Source of the DNA: Gammaproteobacteria bacterium
Lineage (GTDB): Bacteria; Pseudomonadota; Gammaproteobacteria; Xanthomonadales; Rhodanobacteraceae
NCBI GenBank assembly: GCA_005877675.1
Contig: VBNZ01000109.1
Coordinates: forward strand, 19,215-24,733
Direction of reading: 5' to 3'
Length of the DNA stretch: 5,519 bases
The position numbers and the translations under genes are program-made. The number at the start of each line of letters is the position of its first letter. The first letter of the stretch is position 1. This document shows positions 1 through 5,519 of the stretch, in pieces. Under the pieces are notes generated by a model. That model was not told the origin of the DNA and searched no databases. It saw only the letters and a program-made list of their open reading frames with translations.

Positions 1-181
1 CGAGCAGCTTCAAGTTGTAGGCGATATTGCCGGCGCAGCCGCCGAACTCGCGGCGCATGCGCGGCACCAGGAACGACACGTTCAGGATATGCGCCTTGTC
101 CGGCAGGATGTGGTTCTTGAACTGGTCGGGGAACACCATGATGGTGTCATAGGCGAGCGAGCCGCAAATCAGTGCAGGCAT
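1..181 (-). CDS. PfkB/ribokinase-family kinase, probably adenosine kinase-like (N-terminal part)
   Basis: This is the first 60 codons of a minus-strand gene that runs off the left edge. The ATG at 181 gives a protein starting MPALICGSLAYDT, where the CGSLAYD strand matches the first beta strand of PfkB-family kinases. The stretch FGGCAGNIAYNL (residues 46-57) is the first PfkB signature, a glycine-rich turn plus Asn that contacts the sugar or nucleoside. The spacing and wording (FPDQF, ILPD, VSFLV, GG.AGN) resemble bacterial adenosine kinases of the Mycobacterium AdoK type more than fructokinases. The family transfers phosphate from ATP to a hydroxymethyl group of the substrate, in the cytosol. 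The ATP site and catalytic Asp lie outside the window, so substrate is inferred. A weak purine-rich GGAAGA sits just upstream, rather close to the ATG. The gene follows gatB on the same strand after 107 bp. I see no convincing promoter or terminator in that gap, so cotranscription with gat is possible. Confidence 0.85.
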   Translation of the reverse strand, partial: MPALICGSLAYDTIMVFPDQFKNHILPDKAHILNVSFLVPRMRREFGGCAGNIAYNLKLL

Positions 182-288
182 GGTCTTCCGGTTCTGGTCG
201 TTGGATTGAGACGCGCGCGCATCGTCGGCGTTTTGCGGCGCGCATTGTCGCAGATTCGGCGCGCTTTAGCCCTCTGCGCCGACAAGAT

Positions 289-1734
289 TCAGCCCAGTTT
301 CTCTTTCAACAACCCATTGAGCTGCTGCGGATTGGCCTGGCCGCGCGTGCGCTTCATCACCTGGCCGACGAAGAACTGCAGGAGCTTGTCGTTGCCGCCG
401 CGATAGTCGGCGACCTGGCTCGGGAATTCGGCGAGCACCGCGTCGATCGCCGCGGCGAGCGCGCCGGTGTCGGAAATTTGCTTCAGCCCGCGCTTTTCGA
501 TGATTGCATCGGCATCGCCTTCGCCGGCCCACATTGCGGCGAACACGTCCTTGGCGGTCTTGCCCGAGATCGTGCCCTCGCGCACGCGCGCGAGCAGCTG
601 CGCGAGCGCGGGCGCACTCACGCGCACGGCGTCGAAATGCAGCGCGTCCGCATTGAGTGCGGCTGCGACCTCGCCGAGCGTCCAGTTCGCGGCGAGTTTG
701 GCTTCGCCCGGCAGCGCGGCAAGCGTGACATCGAAATAATCCGCAGTCGCCTTGTCCGCGCAAAGCTGCGTCGCGTCGGCTTCCGGCAGCCCGAGCGCGT
801 CGACATAACGCGCGCGCCGCGTTTCGGGCAGCTCGGGCATTGAGGCGCGTATGTTGTCGATGTCGGCCGCGGTCACCGCGAGCGGCGGCAGATCAGGATC
901 GGGGAAGTAGCGGTAATCGTCGGCGGATTCCTTGCTGCGCATCGAGCGCGTCTGGTGTCGCGCCGCATCGTACAGGCGCGTTTCCTGCACGATCGTCTCG
1001 CCGTTTTCGAGCGCGCGGATCTGCCGCTCGATCTCGTACTCGATCGCCTTCTCGACGAAGCGGAACGAATTGACGTTCTTGATCTCGGTGCGCGTGCCGA
1101 GTTTGTCCGAACCTTGCGGGCGTACAGATACATTCGCATCGCAGCGGAACGAACCTTCCTGCATATTGCCGTCGCAGATGCCGAGCCAGCGCACGAGCGT
1201 ATGCACCGTGCGCATGTAGGCGACCGCTTCCTGTGCGGAATACAGCACGGGTTTGGTTACGATTTCGAGCAGCGGTGTGCCGGCACGATTCAGATCGATA
1301 CCGGTCGCCGCATGAAACGCGTCGTGCAGCGACTTGCCCGCGTCCTCTTCCAGATGCGCGCGCTCGAGTTCAACTTGGATGGTGCGGCCGTCGTCGAGCC
1401 GCACCGACACGGTGCCGCCGCTGACGATCGGCAGTTCGTACTGGCTGATCTGATAGCCCTTGGGCAGGTCGGGGTAAAAATAGTTTTTGCGCGCGAAGAT
1501 GCTTTGCGGTGCAATGCGCGCACCGGTCGCGAGGCCAAAACGGATCGCCTTGTCGAGCGCGGCGTGGTTCGGCACCGGCAGCGTGCCGGGCAACGCAACA
1601 TCGACTGCAGCGGCCTGCGTGTTCGGTTCGGCGCCGTAGGCGGTCGCGGCGCCCGAGAACAGCTTGCTCGAGGTCGAGAGCTGCGCGTGGATTTCGAGGC
1701 CGATTACCGCCTCCCAGCCGGCATGCGTGCTCAT
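289..1734 (-). CDS. gatB: Asp-tRNA(Asn)/Glu-tRNA(Gln) amidotransferase subunit B
   Basis: GatB is the tRNA-binding and kinase-like subunit of GatCAB. It activates the misacylated Glu or Asp on tRNA with ATP and then amidates it with ammonia tunnelled from GatA, in the cytosol. The frame gives 481 residues, the usual length. Family hallmarks are all present: GLEIHAQL (12-19), FYPDLPKGYQISQYE (86-100), HLEEDAGKS (127-135) and DLNRAGTPLLEIVTKP (147-162). The C-terminal helical tail domain involved in tRNA recognition ends with the typical FFVGQVMKRTRGQANPQQ and LLKEKLG. I chose the ATG at 1734 because it gives the normal N-terminus, overlaps the ancestral gatA stop as ATGA, and has GGAG seven bases upstream. 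No internal damage is visible. Oddly, there is no stop in frame between gatA and this start, because of a deletion in gatA, so GatB is also the C-terminal part of a 945-codon fused frame. Confidence 0.96.
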   Translation of the reverse strand: MSTHAGWEAVIGLEIHAQLSTSSKLFSGAATAYGAEPNTQAAAVDVALPGTLPVPNHAALDKAIRFGLATGARIAPQSIFARKNYFYPDLPKGYQISQYELPIVSGGTVSVRLDDGRTIQVELERAHLEEDAGKSLHDAFHAATGIDLNRAGTPLLEIVTKPVLYSAQEAVAYMRTVHTLVRWLGICDGNMQEGSFRCDANVSVRPQGSDKLGTRTEIKNVNSFRFVEKAIEYEIERQIRALENGETIVQETRLYDAARHQTRSMRSKESADDYRYFPDPDLPPLAVTAADIDNIRASMPELPETRRARYVDALGLPEADATQLCADKATADYFDVTLAALPGEAKLAANWTLGEVAAALNADALHFDAVRVSAPALAQLLARVREGTISGKTAKDVFAAMWAGEGDADAIIEKRGLKQISDTGALAAAIDAVLAEFPSQVADYRGGNDKLLQFFVGQVMKRTRGQANPQQLNGLLKEKLG

Positions 1735-3126
1735 GTCGCATCTCCGGGCGTGCGCAGATGCCAGTCGGTCGCGAGCTGGAATTTGTGCGCGGCGCCGAGC
1801 AACGCCGGCGGGTATGGAGATTGCCGGCAGGCCGGCGAGATTGACCGCCACCGTGTTGATGTCGGCTGCGTACATCGCGAGCGGGTCGGCGGATTTTTCG
1901 CCGAGCTTGAACGCGACCGTCGGCGTCGTCGGTCCCGCGATCAGGTCGACCGATTTGAACGCCGCTTGAAAATCGTTCGCGATCAGGCGCCGCGCACGTT
2001 GCGCACGCAGATAGTACGCATCGTAGTAACCCGCTGATAGCGCATAGGTGCCGACCAGGATGCGCCGCCGCACCTCGGCGCCGAAGCCTTCGGCACGCGT
2101 GCGCGTGTACAAATCCTCGAGCGAAGCCGGATTGTCGCAGCGATGGCCGTAACGCACGCCATCGTAACGCGCGAGATTACTCGACGCTTCAGCCGGCGCG
2201 ATCACGTAATAGGCCGGGATGGCGAGCGCTGCGTTCGGCAGCGCGATATCGACGAGTGTCGCGCCGAGTTTCTCGTATTGCGCGAGCGCGGCCTGCACCA
2301 TCGCGCCGACGCCTGCGTCGATGCCGGCGCCGAAATACTCGCGCGCAACGCCGATGCGCAGGCCCTGCAGCGGTCGCGCTAGCGCGCCAATGTAGTCATC
2401 GACCGGCCGATCCACGCTCGTCGCATCGCGCGCATCGTGCCCGGCGACCGCGGCGAATACCTGGGCGCAGCTCACTGCACTGCGCGCAAGCACGCCGGCA
2501 CAGTCCAGGCTCGACGCATAGGCGATCATGCCCCAACGCGAGACGCGACCATAGGTTGGCTTGAGTCCGGTGAGGCCGCAGAACGCGGCAGGTTGACGGA
2601 TCGAGCCGCCGGTGTCGGTGCCGGTCGCAAACGGCACGATGCCAGCGGCGACTGCCGCGGCCGAGCCGCCCGACGAGCCGCCGGGTACGCGCGTCGTATC
2701 CCAGGGATTTTTTACCGCGCCATAGTGCGAATTTTCGTTCGACGAGCCCATCGCGAACTCGTCCATGTTTGTCTTGCCGATCGACACGGCCTGCGTCGCG
2801 GCGAGCTTGGCGACGACGGTCGCATCGTACGGCGGCACGAAGTTCGCGAGCATGCGCGAGGCGCAGGTCGTGCGCACTCCATTTGTACAAAAAATATCCT
2901 TGTGTACAAATGGAATTCCCGCAAGCGCGTGTGCGCTGCCAGCGGCGAGCGTCGCGTCGGCGCGTTCGGCTGCGGCAAGCGCATTCGCCTCGTCGAGCGT
3001 GATCAGCGCATTGAGATCGGCGCGGGACTGCGTCATGCGCAGGGACTCCTGCGCCAGTTCGACCGCGGAAACCTGGCGCGCACGCAGTGCCTGCGCGCAT
3101 TGCGCGATGGAAGTGAAAGTCGCCAT
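1731..3126 (-). CDS. gatA: Glutamyl-tRNA(Gln) amidotransferase subunit A, C-terminally deleted and frameshifted into gatB
   Basis: GatA is the amidase-signature glutaminase of GatCAB. It releases ammonia from glutamine and channels it to GatB. From the ATG at 3126 the catalytic triad is intact: Lys76 in HKD, cis-Ser151 in GGSSGGS and nucleophile Ser175 in DTGGS. Each sits three residues before its Staphylococcus aureus counterpart (79, 154, 178 as I recall). Arg355 and Asp422 match the glutamine-binding Arg358 and Asp425. The normal frame stops making sense after IPAG (residue 441). The family ending LLGAAHKFQLATDWHLRTP follows one frame over, leading to a TGA at 1733-1731 that overlaps the gatB ATG. 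About 20 residues, normally reading like FVDGLPVGLQ and FDEAR, are absent. Read literally, the frame continues through 23 unrelated residues into GatB. The gene starts two bases after gatC. The lost segment is conserved, so activity is doubtful if the deletion is real. Codons 70-83 are unusually A/T-rich. Confidence 0.9.
1742..1745 (-). promoter_or_regulatory. Shine-Dalgarno of gatB inside the gatA tail
   Basis: On the minus strand GGAG lies seven bases before the gatB ATG, a near-ideal distance. It supports 1734 as the GatB start. It also means that GatB can be initiated independently even though the gatA frame now reads straight through this point. Confidence 0.7.
1801..1806 (-). other. Deletion/frameshift junction in gatA
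   Basis: On the minus strand codons ATA CCC GCC GGC (IPAG) are followed by a lone G and then TTG CTC GGC GCC GCG CAC, which in the shifted frame is the normal LLGAAH of the GatA tail. The shifted frame gives 23 family-like residues to the ancestral stop. One leftover base means the loss is 3n-1 nucleotides, or 59 if 20 codons are missing as the usual family length suggests. The exact size cannot be read from this sequence. Confidence 0.8.
2878..2914. repeat. Perfect 12-bp inverted repeat in an A/T-rich island at the gatA active site
   Basis: The arms TCCATTTGTACA (2878-2889) and TGTACAAATGGA (2903-2914) are perfect reverse complements around a 13-base spacer, AAAAATATCCTTG. They lie inside gatA and encode parts of GIPFV and CTNG on either side of catalytic Lys76. 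In the mRNA this could form a 12-bp stem with loop CAAGGAUAUUUUU. Of codons 70-83, 12 of 14 end in A or T, whereas flanking codons nearly all end in G or C. The repeat is directly visible. Any role is unknown. Confidence 0.85.
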
Positions 3127-3128
3127 CG

Positions 3129-3416
3129 CTACTCGATCACTTTCGGCACGAGGTACAGCCCCGCGCGCGCATCGGGTGCGAGCGCAAGAAACGCGTCGGC
3201 GCGATCGCCTTCTGTCACCACATCTGCGCGCCAGGCGAGCGTGTGTTCGTGCGGATGCGCGAGCGGTGCGACATTCGCGATGTCCGCCGCCGCGAGCTGA
3301 TCGGCAAGATCGAGCACGCGGCTCAATTCCTGCGCAAGCGGCGCGACCTCGGCATCGGCGATCGCGATGCGTGCAAGTCGCGCAATATGGCGCACGGCAA
3401 CTGTGTCGATGGACAT
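3129..3416 (-). CDS. gatC: Asp-tRNA(Asn)/Glu-tRNA(Gln) amidotransferase subunit C
   Basis: GatC is the small subunit that wraps around the GatA-GatB interface and stabilises the GatCAB complex; it has no catalytic site. The 95-residue product has the normal length. It opens with MSIDTVAVRHIARLARIAI, the helix typical of the family (x-V-x-x-I-A-x-L-A-R-I), continues with the LSRVLDLADQL helix, and closes with the hallmark GLYLVPKVIE. It is the first gene of the gatCAB cluster and ends two bases before the gatA ATG, so translation is probably coupled. No clear Shine-Dalgarno precedes the ATG, and I could not find a convincing sigma-70 promoter for it in the 255-bp divergent region. A short inverted repeat, GGACG (3432-3436) with CGTCC (3444-3448), lies just upstream in the presumed leader, but it is only five base pairs and may mean nothing. 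Confidence 0.95.
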   Translation of the reverse strand: MSIDTVAVRHIARLARIAIADAEVAPLAQELSRVLDLADQLAAADIANVAPLAHPHEHTLAWRADVVTEGDRADAFLALAPDARAGLYLVPKVIE

Positions 3417-3571
3417 GCGGGACAGAACTTTGGACGCGGAATTCGTCCGAAAGCATCCCCGATTCGACGCTGCGGCGCAACATGCGGCTCGATTCTGCGT
3501 CCAGCGCGGAAGTGCGTGAGCGTTCTCGTTTTGTGTTCGGCGCCGCCCGAAGCGCGCAAACTGCCATCACT

Positions 3572-3595
3572 ATGCCGCGTTTTAACGGCATTTTT
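3572..3595 (+). terminator. Small hairpin with T run upstream of the mreB promoter
   Basis: ATGCCG (3572-3577) can pair with CGGCAT (3586-3591) across an eight-base loop and is followed directly by TTTT, making a T run of five. On the plus strand this has the form of a weak intrinsic terminator. It sits two bases before the proposed -35 box of mreB, where it could stop stray transcription antisense to gat from reaching mreB. The stem is short and the role is inference. Confidence 0.3.
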
Positions 3596-3597
3596 CC

Positions 3598-3626
3598 TTG
3601 CCTCGCACGGGCGCCCTTACTAAACT
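3598..3626 (+). promoter_or_regulatory. Putative sigma-70-type promoter of mreB
   Basis: TTGCCT (3598-3603) and TAAACT (3621-3626) match the -35 and -10 consensus at four of six positions each, with the ideal 17-base spacing. Transcription would start near 3633, giving a leader of about 39 bases before the mreB ATG. It is the best promoter-like match I found in the gatC-mreB intergenic region, which otherwise (3417-3671) holds only the small hairpins mentioned under the neighbouring features. Confidence 0.55.
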
Positions 3627-3671
3627 GGCGCGCTTTTTCCGCAAGATGCGGCATCACGACGGAATTTCAGA

Positions 3672-4718
3672 ATGTTCAAAGGTTTGCGCGGGCTTTTTTC
3701 CAACGATCTGTCGATCGACCTCGGTACGGCCAACACCCTTATCTATGTGCGCGGGCAGGGCATCGTCCTGAACGAGCCCTCGGTCGTGGCGATCCGCCAG
3801 GATCGCGGCCCCGGCGGCCCGCGTTCGGTCGCGGCGGTCGGCGCCGACGCCAAGCGCATGCTCGGTCGCACGCCGGGCAACATCGTCACGATCCGGCCGA
3901 TGAAGGACGGCGTCATCGCCGACTTCACCATGACCGAGGAGATGCTCAAGCAGTTCATCAAGAAGGTGCATCGCGCGCGCATGTTCCGTCCGAGCCCGCG
4001 CGTGCTGGTGTGCGTGCCTTGCGGCTCGACCCAGGTCGAGCGCCGCGCGATCAAGGAATCGGCCGAGTCCGCCGGCGCGCGCGACGTATATCTGATCGAG
4101 GAACCGATGGCTGCGGCGATCGGCGCGGGCATTCCGGTGCACGAGGCGCGCGGCTCGATGGTGCTCGACATCGGCGGCGGCACCTCGGAAGTCGCTGTGA
4201 TTTCGCTCAACGGCATCGTCTACTCGCAGTCGGTGCGCATCGGCGGCGACCGCTTCGACGAGGCGATCATCAACTACGTACGCCGCAACCACGGCACGCT
4301 GATCGGCGAATCGACCGCCGAGCGCATCAAGATGGAAATCGGCTGCGCTTCGCGTCAGGACGAGGTGCGCGAGATCGAAGTCTCCGGGCGCAATCTCGCC
4401 GAAGGCGTGCCGCGCATGTTCAAGATCAACTCCAACGAGGTTCTCGATGCGCTGCACGAGCCGCTGTCCGGCATCGTGTCCGCGGTGCGTGCGGCGCTCG
4501 AACAGACCCCGCCCGAGCTGTGCTCGGATGTGGCCGAGCGCGGCATCGTGCTGACTGGCGGCGGTGCGCTGCTGCGCGATCTGGACAAGCTGATCGCCGA
4601 GGAAACCGGCCTGCACGTGCACGTCGCCGACGACCCGCTCACCTGCGTCGCGCGCGGCGGCGGGCGTGCGCTCGAACTGGTCGATCAGCATGGCAGCGAC
4701 TTTTTCGCGTCGGAGTGA
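3672..4718 (+). CDS. mreB: Rod shape-determining protein MreB (bacterial actin)
   Basis: MreB polymerises with ATP into membrane-bound filaments that guide the elongasome (MreCD, RodZ, RodA, PBP2) and set rod shape. The 348-residue product is full length. The N-terminal MFKGLRGLFS is the amphipathic membrane-binding helix of gammaproteobacterial MreB. Actin-fold motifs follow in order: phosphate-1 DLGTANT (16-22), the EEP loop (143-145), phosphate-2 DIGGGTSE (166-173) and the adenosine motif GIVLTGGGALL (291-301). Ser172 stands where Thr is commoner, a mild change. The insert-like QDRGPGGPRSVAAVG (43-57) fits Xanthomonadales-type MreB as I remember it. The ATG at 3672 gives the expected N-terminus, with a weak GGAA seven bases upstream. 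The gene is divergent from gatC and followed after 109 bp by mreC. No terminator is visible after it, so mreB and mreC are probably one transcription unit. Confidence 0.97.
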   Translation: MFKGLRGLFSNDLSIDLGTANTLIYVRGQGIVLNEPSVVAIRQDRGPGGPRSVAAVGADAKRMLGRTPGNIVTIRPMKDGVIADFTMTEEMLKQFIKKVHRARMFRPSPRVLVCVPCGSTQVERRAIKESAESAGARDVYLIEEPMAAAIGAGIPVHEARGSMVLDIGGGTSEVAVISLNGIVYSQSVRIGGDRFDEAIINYVRRNHGTLIGESTAERIKMEIGCASRQDEVREIEVSGRNLAEGVPRMFKINSNEVLDALHEPLSGIVSAVRAALEQTPPELCSDVAERGIVLTGGGALLRDLDKLIAEETGLHVHVADDPLTCVARGGGRALELVDQHGSDFFASE

Positions 4719-4730
4719 GCAGAGCCGGCG

Positions 4731-4823
4731 ATTCGGAAGTGGCGCTTCGGGATTAGAGTAGAACGCCGGCGAGGCGAGCCGGTCAGCGACCGAATATCCC
4801 AATCCCGAGTCTTGAATCCCGAA
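4731..4823. repeat. Degenerate GGGATTC-type inverted repeat between mreB and mreC
   Basis: TTCGGGATT (4746-4754) has a perfect inverted copy AATCCCGAA at 4815-4823 and an eight-base copy AATCCCGA at 4801-4808. ATTCGG (4731-4736) is mirrored by CCGAAT (4790-4795). In the middle CCGGC (4766-4770) pairs with GCCGG (4778-4782). On the minus strand the right part reads as a run of GGGATT/GGGATTC-like units. I recall tandem GGGATTC units between genes in Xanthomonadaceae genomes, so this is likely a decayed member of such a dispersed repeat. The family assignment is from memory and unverified. The element occupies most of the mreB-mreC gap and may fold in the mRNA. Confidence 0.55.
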
Positions 4824-4827
4824 CACC

Positions 4828-5519
4828 GTGGCCATCGCTCCCAACACCTCCGCTCCGCTGTTCAGCGAAAGCGCATCGAGTACGCTGCGGCTGATCCTGT
4901 ATCTCGCAGCGGCGATCATGTGCATGGTCGCCGATCATCGAGGCGATTACCTCGAGCGTGTGCGCCGCGGCGCGAGCGTGCTGGCCGAGCCCTTGTACCG
5001 TCTTGCTGCGATGCCCTCGCAGCTCGCGCGCGACACGCGCGCGGCGCTGGCCGATCGCGCAAGCCTGACTGAACGCAATGCCGAACTGTCGCGTGAACTG
5101 ATGCTCGCGCAAACGCGTCTGCGCCACTACGACGCGGTGCAAGAGCAGAACCAGCGTCTGCAGGAACTGCTCGCGGTGCAGAAGACGCTCGGTCTGTCGG
5201 TGCAGCTCGCACGCGTCATCGATGTCGACTTCGGTGCATATCGACGCCAGCATCTCATGCTCGATATCGGCAGCGACCAGGGCGTCGGCGTGGGGCAGCC
5301 GGTGATCGACGCGCACGGCGTGGTCGGCCAGGTGGTCGAAGTGCGCGCGAAGAGCTGCACGGTGATGCTCATCACCGATGAGCGCAATGCGATCCCGGTG
5401 CGCATCGAACGCACCGGCCTGCGCACGATCGCGCGCGGCGGCGGCACGCTCGATACGCTTGAACTACTCAATATTCCAGTCAGCGCCGATGTGAAAGTCG
5501 GCGATCATCTCGTGACGTC
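4828..5519 (+). CDS. mreC: Rod shape-determining protein MreC (N-terminal part, runs off the edge)
   Basis: MreC is an inner-membrane protein whose periplasmic part links the MreB cytoskeleton to PBP2 and activates wall synthesis. The visible 230 codons show a short cytoplasmic tail and a membrane segment LRLILYLAAAIMCMVA (20-35). A helical, coiled-coil-like stretch follows (about 65-118, rich in Leu, Gln, Arg and Glu). The beta-barrel domain then begins with VQLARVIDVD, LDIGSDQGVGVGQPVID and the conserved GVVGQV (164-169). I chose the GTG at 4828 because an in-frame TGA lies at 4813-4815, and the next ATG (4918) would start inside the membrane helix. No Shine-Dalgarno is visible; the position is taken by the AATCCCGAA repeat arm. 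The C-terminal end is outside the window. It follows mreB by 109 bp and is likely cotranscribed, with mreD expected next. Confidence 0.92.
   Translation, partial: MAIAPNTSAPLFSESASSTLRLILYLAAAIMCMVADHRGDYLERVRRGASVLAEPLYRLAAMPSQLARDTRAALADRASLTERNAELSRELMLAQTRLRHYDAVQEQNQRLQELLAVQKTLGLSVQLARVIDVDFGAYRRQHLMLDIGSDQGVGVGQPVIDAHGVVGQVVEVRAKSCTVMLITDERNAIPVRIERTGLRTIARGGGTLDTLELLNIPVSADVKVGDHLVT

Noticed and set aside
236..264. Two copies of CGGCGCGC between gatB and the kinase gene that could form a six-base GCGCGC stem.
   Set aside because: The loop is long, and no T run follows on the minus strand, the direction of transcription. GCGCGC is common in GC-rich sequence, so I do not call a terminator.
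955..2037. A 360-codon plus-strand frame opposite gatB and the end of gatA.
   Set aside because: It is a shadow of gatB/gatA with biased composition and no recognisable domain. The opposite strand carries clear family motifs throughout.
2881..2894. TTTGTACAAAAAA is identical to the core of the Gateway attB1 cloning site.
   Set aside because: The flanking attB1 bases are absent, and the stretch encodes conserved GatA residues in frame, so vector contamination is unlikely.
3560..3600. CATAGT on the minus strand as a -10 box for gatC.
   Set aside because: No acceptable -35 box lies 16-18 bases upstream, so the match is too weak to annotate.
3127..3657. An upstream ATG at 3657 that would extend the gatA-gatB frame by 177 codons.
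   Set aside because: The extension overlaps gatC in another frame, has an Arg/Cys-rich composition typical of shadow frames, and resembles nothing in GatA. The ATG at 3126 gives the normal GatA N-terminus.
2765..4756. A 663-codon plus-strand open frame across gatA, gatC and mreB.
   Set aside because: It is antisense to gatA and gatC and out of frame inside mreB, with Arg/Ala-rich low-complexity wording. Long empty frames are expected at this GC content.
3654..4925. A 423-codon minus-strand frame opposite mreB.
   Set aside because: It mirrors mreB codons, and its His/Arg/Asp-rich sequence resembles no family I know. Its start region reads through the GGGATTC repeat as a GIQDSGLG-like string.

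Overview
This window looks like a piece of a high-GC gammaproteobacterial chromosome, most likely Xanthomonadales/Lysobacterales. That placement is inference. It rests on strong G/C wobble bias, MreB and PfkB-kinase wording that I remember as typical of that group, the pairing of gatCAB divergent from mreBC, and a GGGATTC-type intergenic repeat. All recognisable genes are housekeeping genes. I see no mobile element, CRISPR array, tRNA or rRNA, and no new multi-gene system.

Layout. Positions 1-181 (minus) hold the first 60 codons of a PfkB-family kinase resembling adenosine kinase. After a 107-bp gap with no clear signal comes the minus-strand cluster gatC-gatA-gatB (3416 down to 289). It encodes the GatCAB amidotransferase, which converts Glu-tRNA(Gln) and/or Asp-tRNA(Asn) to the amidated form. 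A 255-bp divergent intergenic region (3417-3671) carries a good sigma-70-like promoter for mreB and a small hairpin followed by a T run. On the plus strand mreB (3672-4718) is complete. A 109-bp gap with a degenerate inverted repeat separates it from mreC, which runs off the right edge. MreB and MreC are parts of the rod-shape cell-wall elongation machinery.

The unusual part is gatA. All catalytic and glutamine-binding residues are present. About 20 codons are missing near the C-terminus, between IPAG (residue 441) and the family-typical ending LLGAAHKFQ. The loss is not a multiple of three. It shifts GatA into the frame of gatB, whose ATG normally overlaps the gatA stop as ATGA, so the two genes form one 945-codon open frame. 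GatB keeps its own Shine-Dalgarno and could still start alone. Whether this is a real lesion, a real fusion or an assembly error cannot be told from the sequence. Separately, the codons around the GatA catalytic lysine form a compact A/T-wobble island containing a perfect 12-bp inverted repeat, out of keeping with the rest of the gene.
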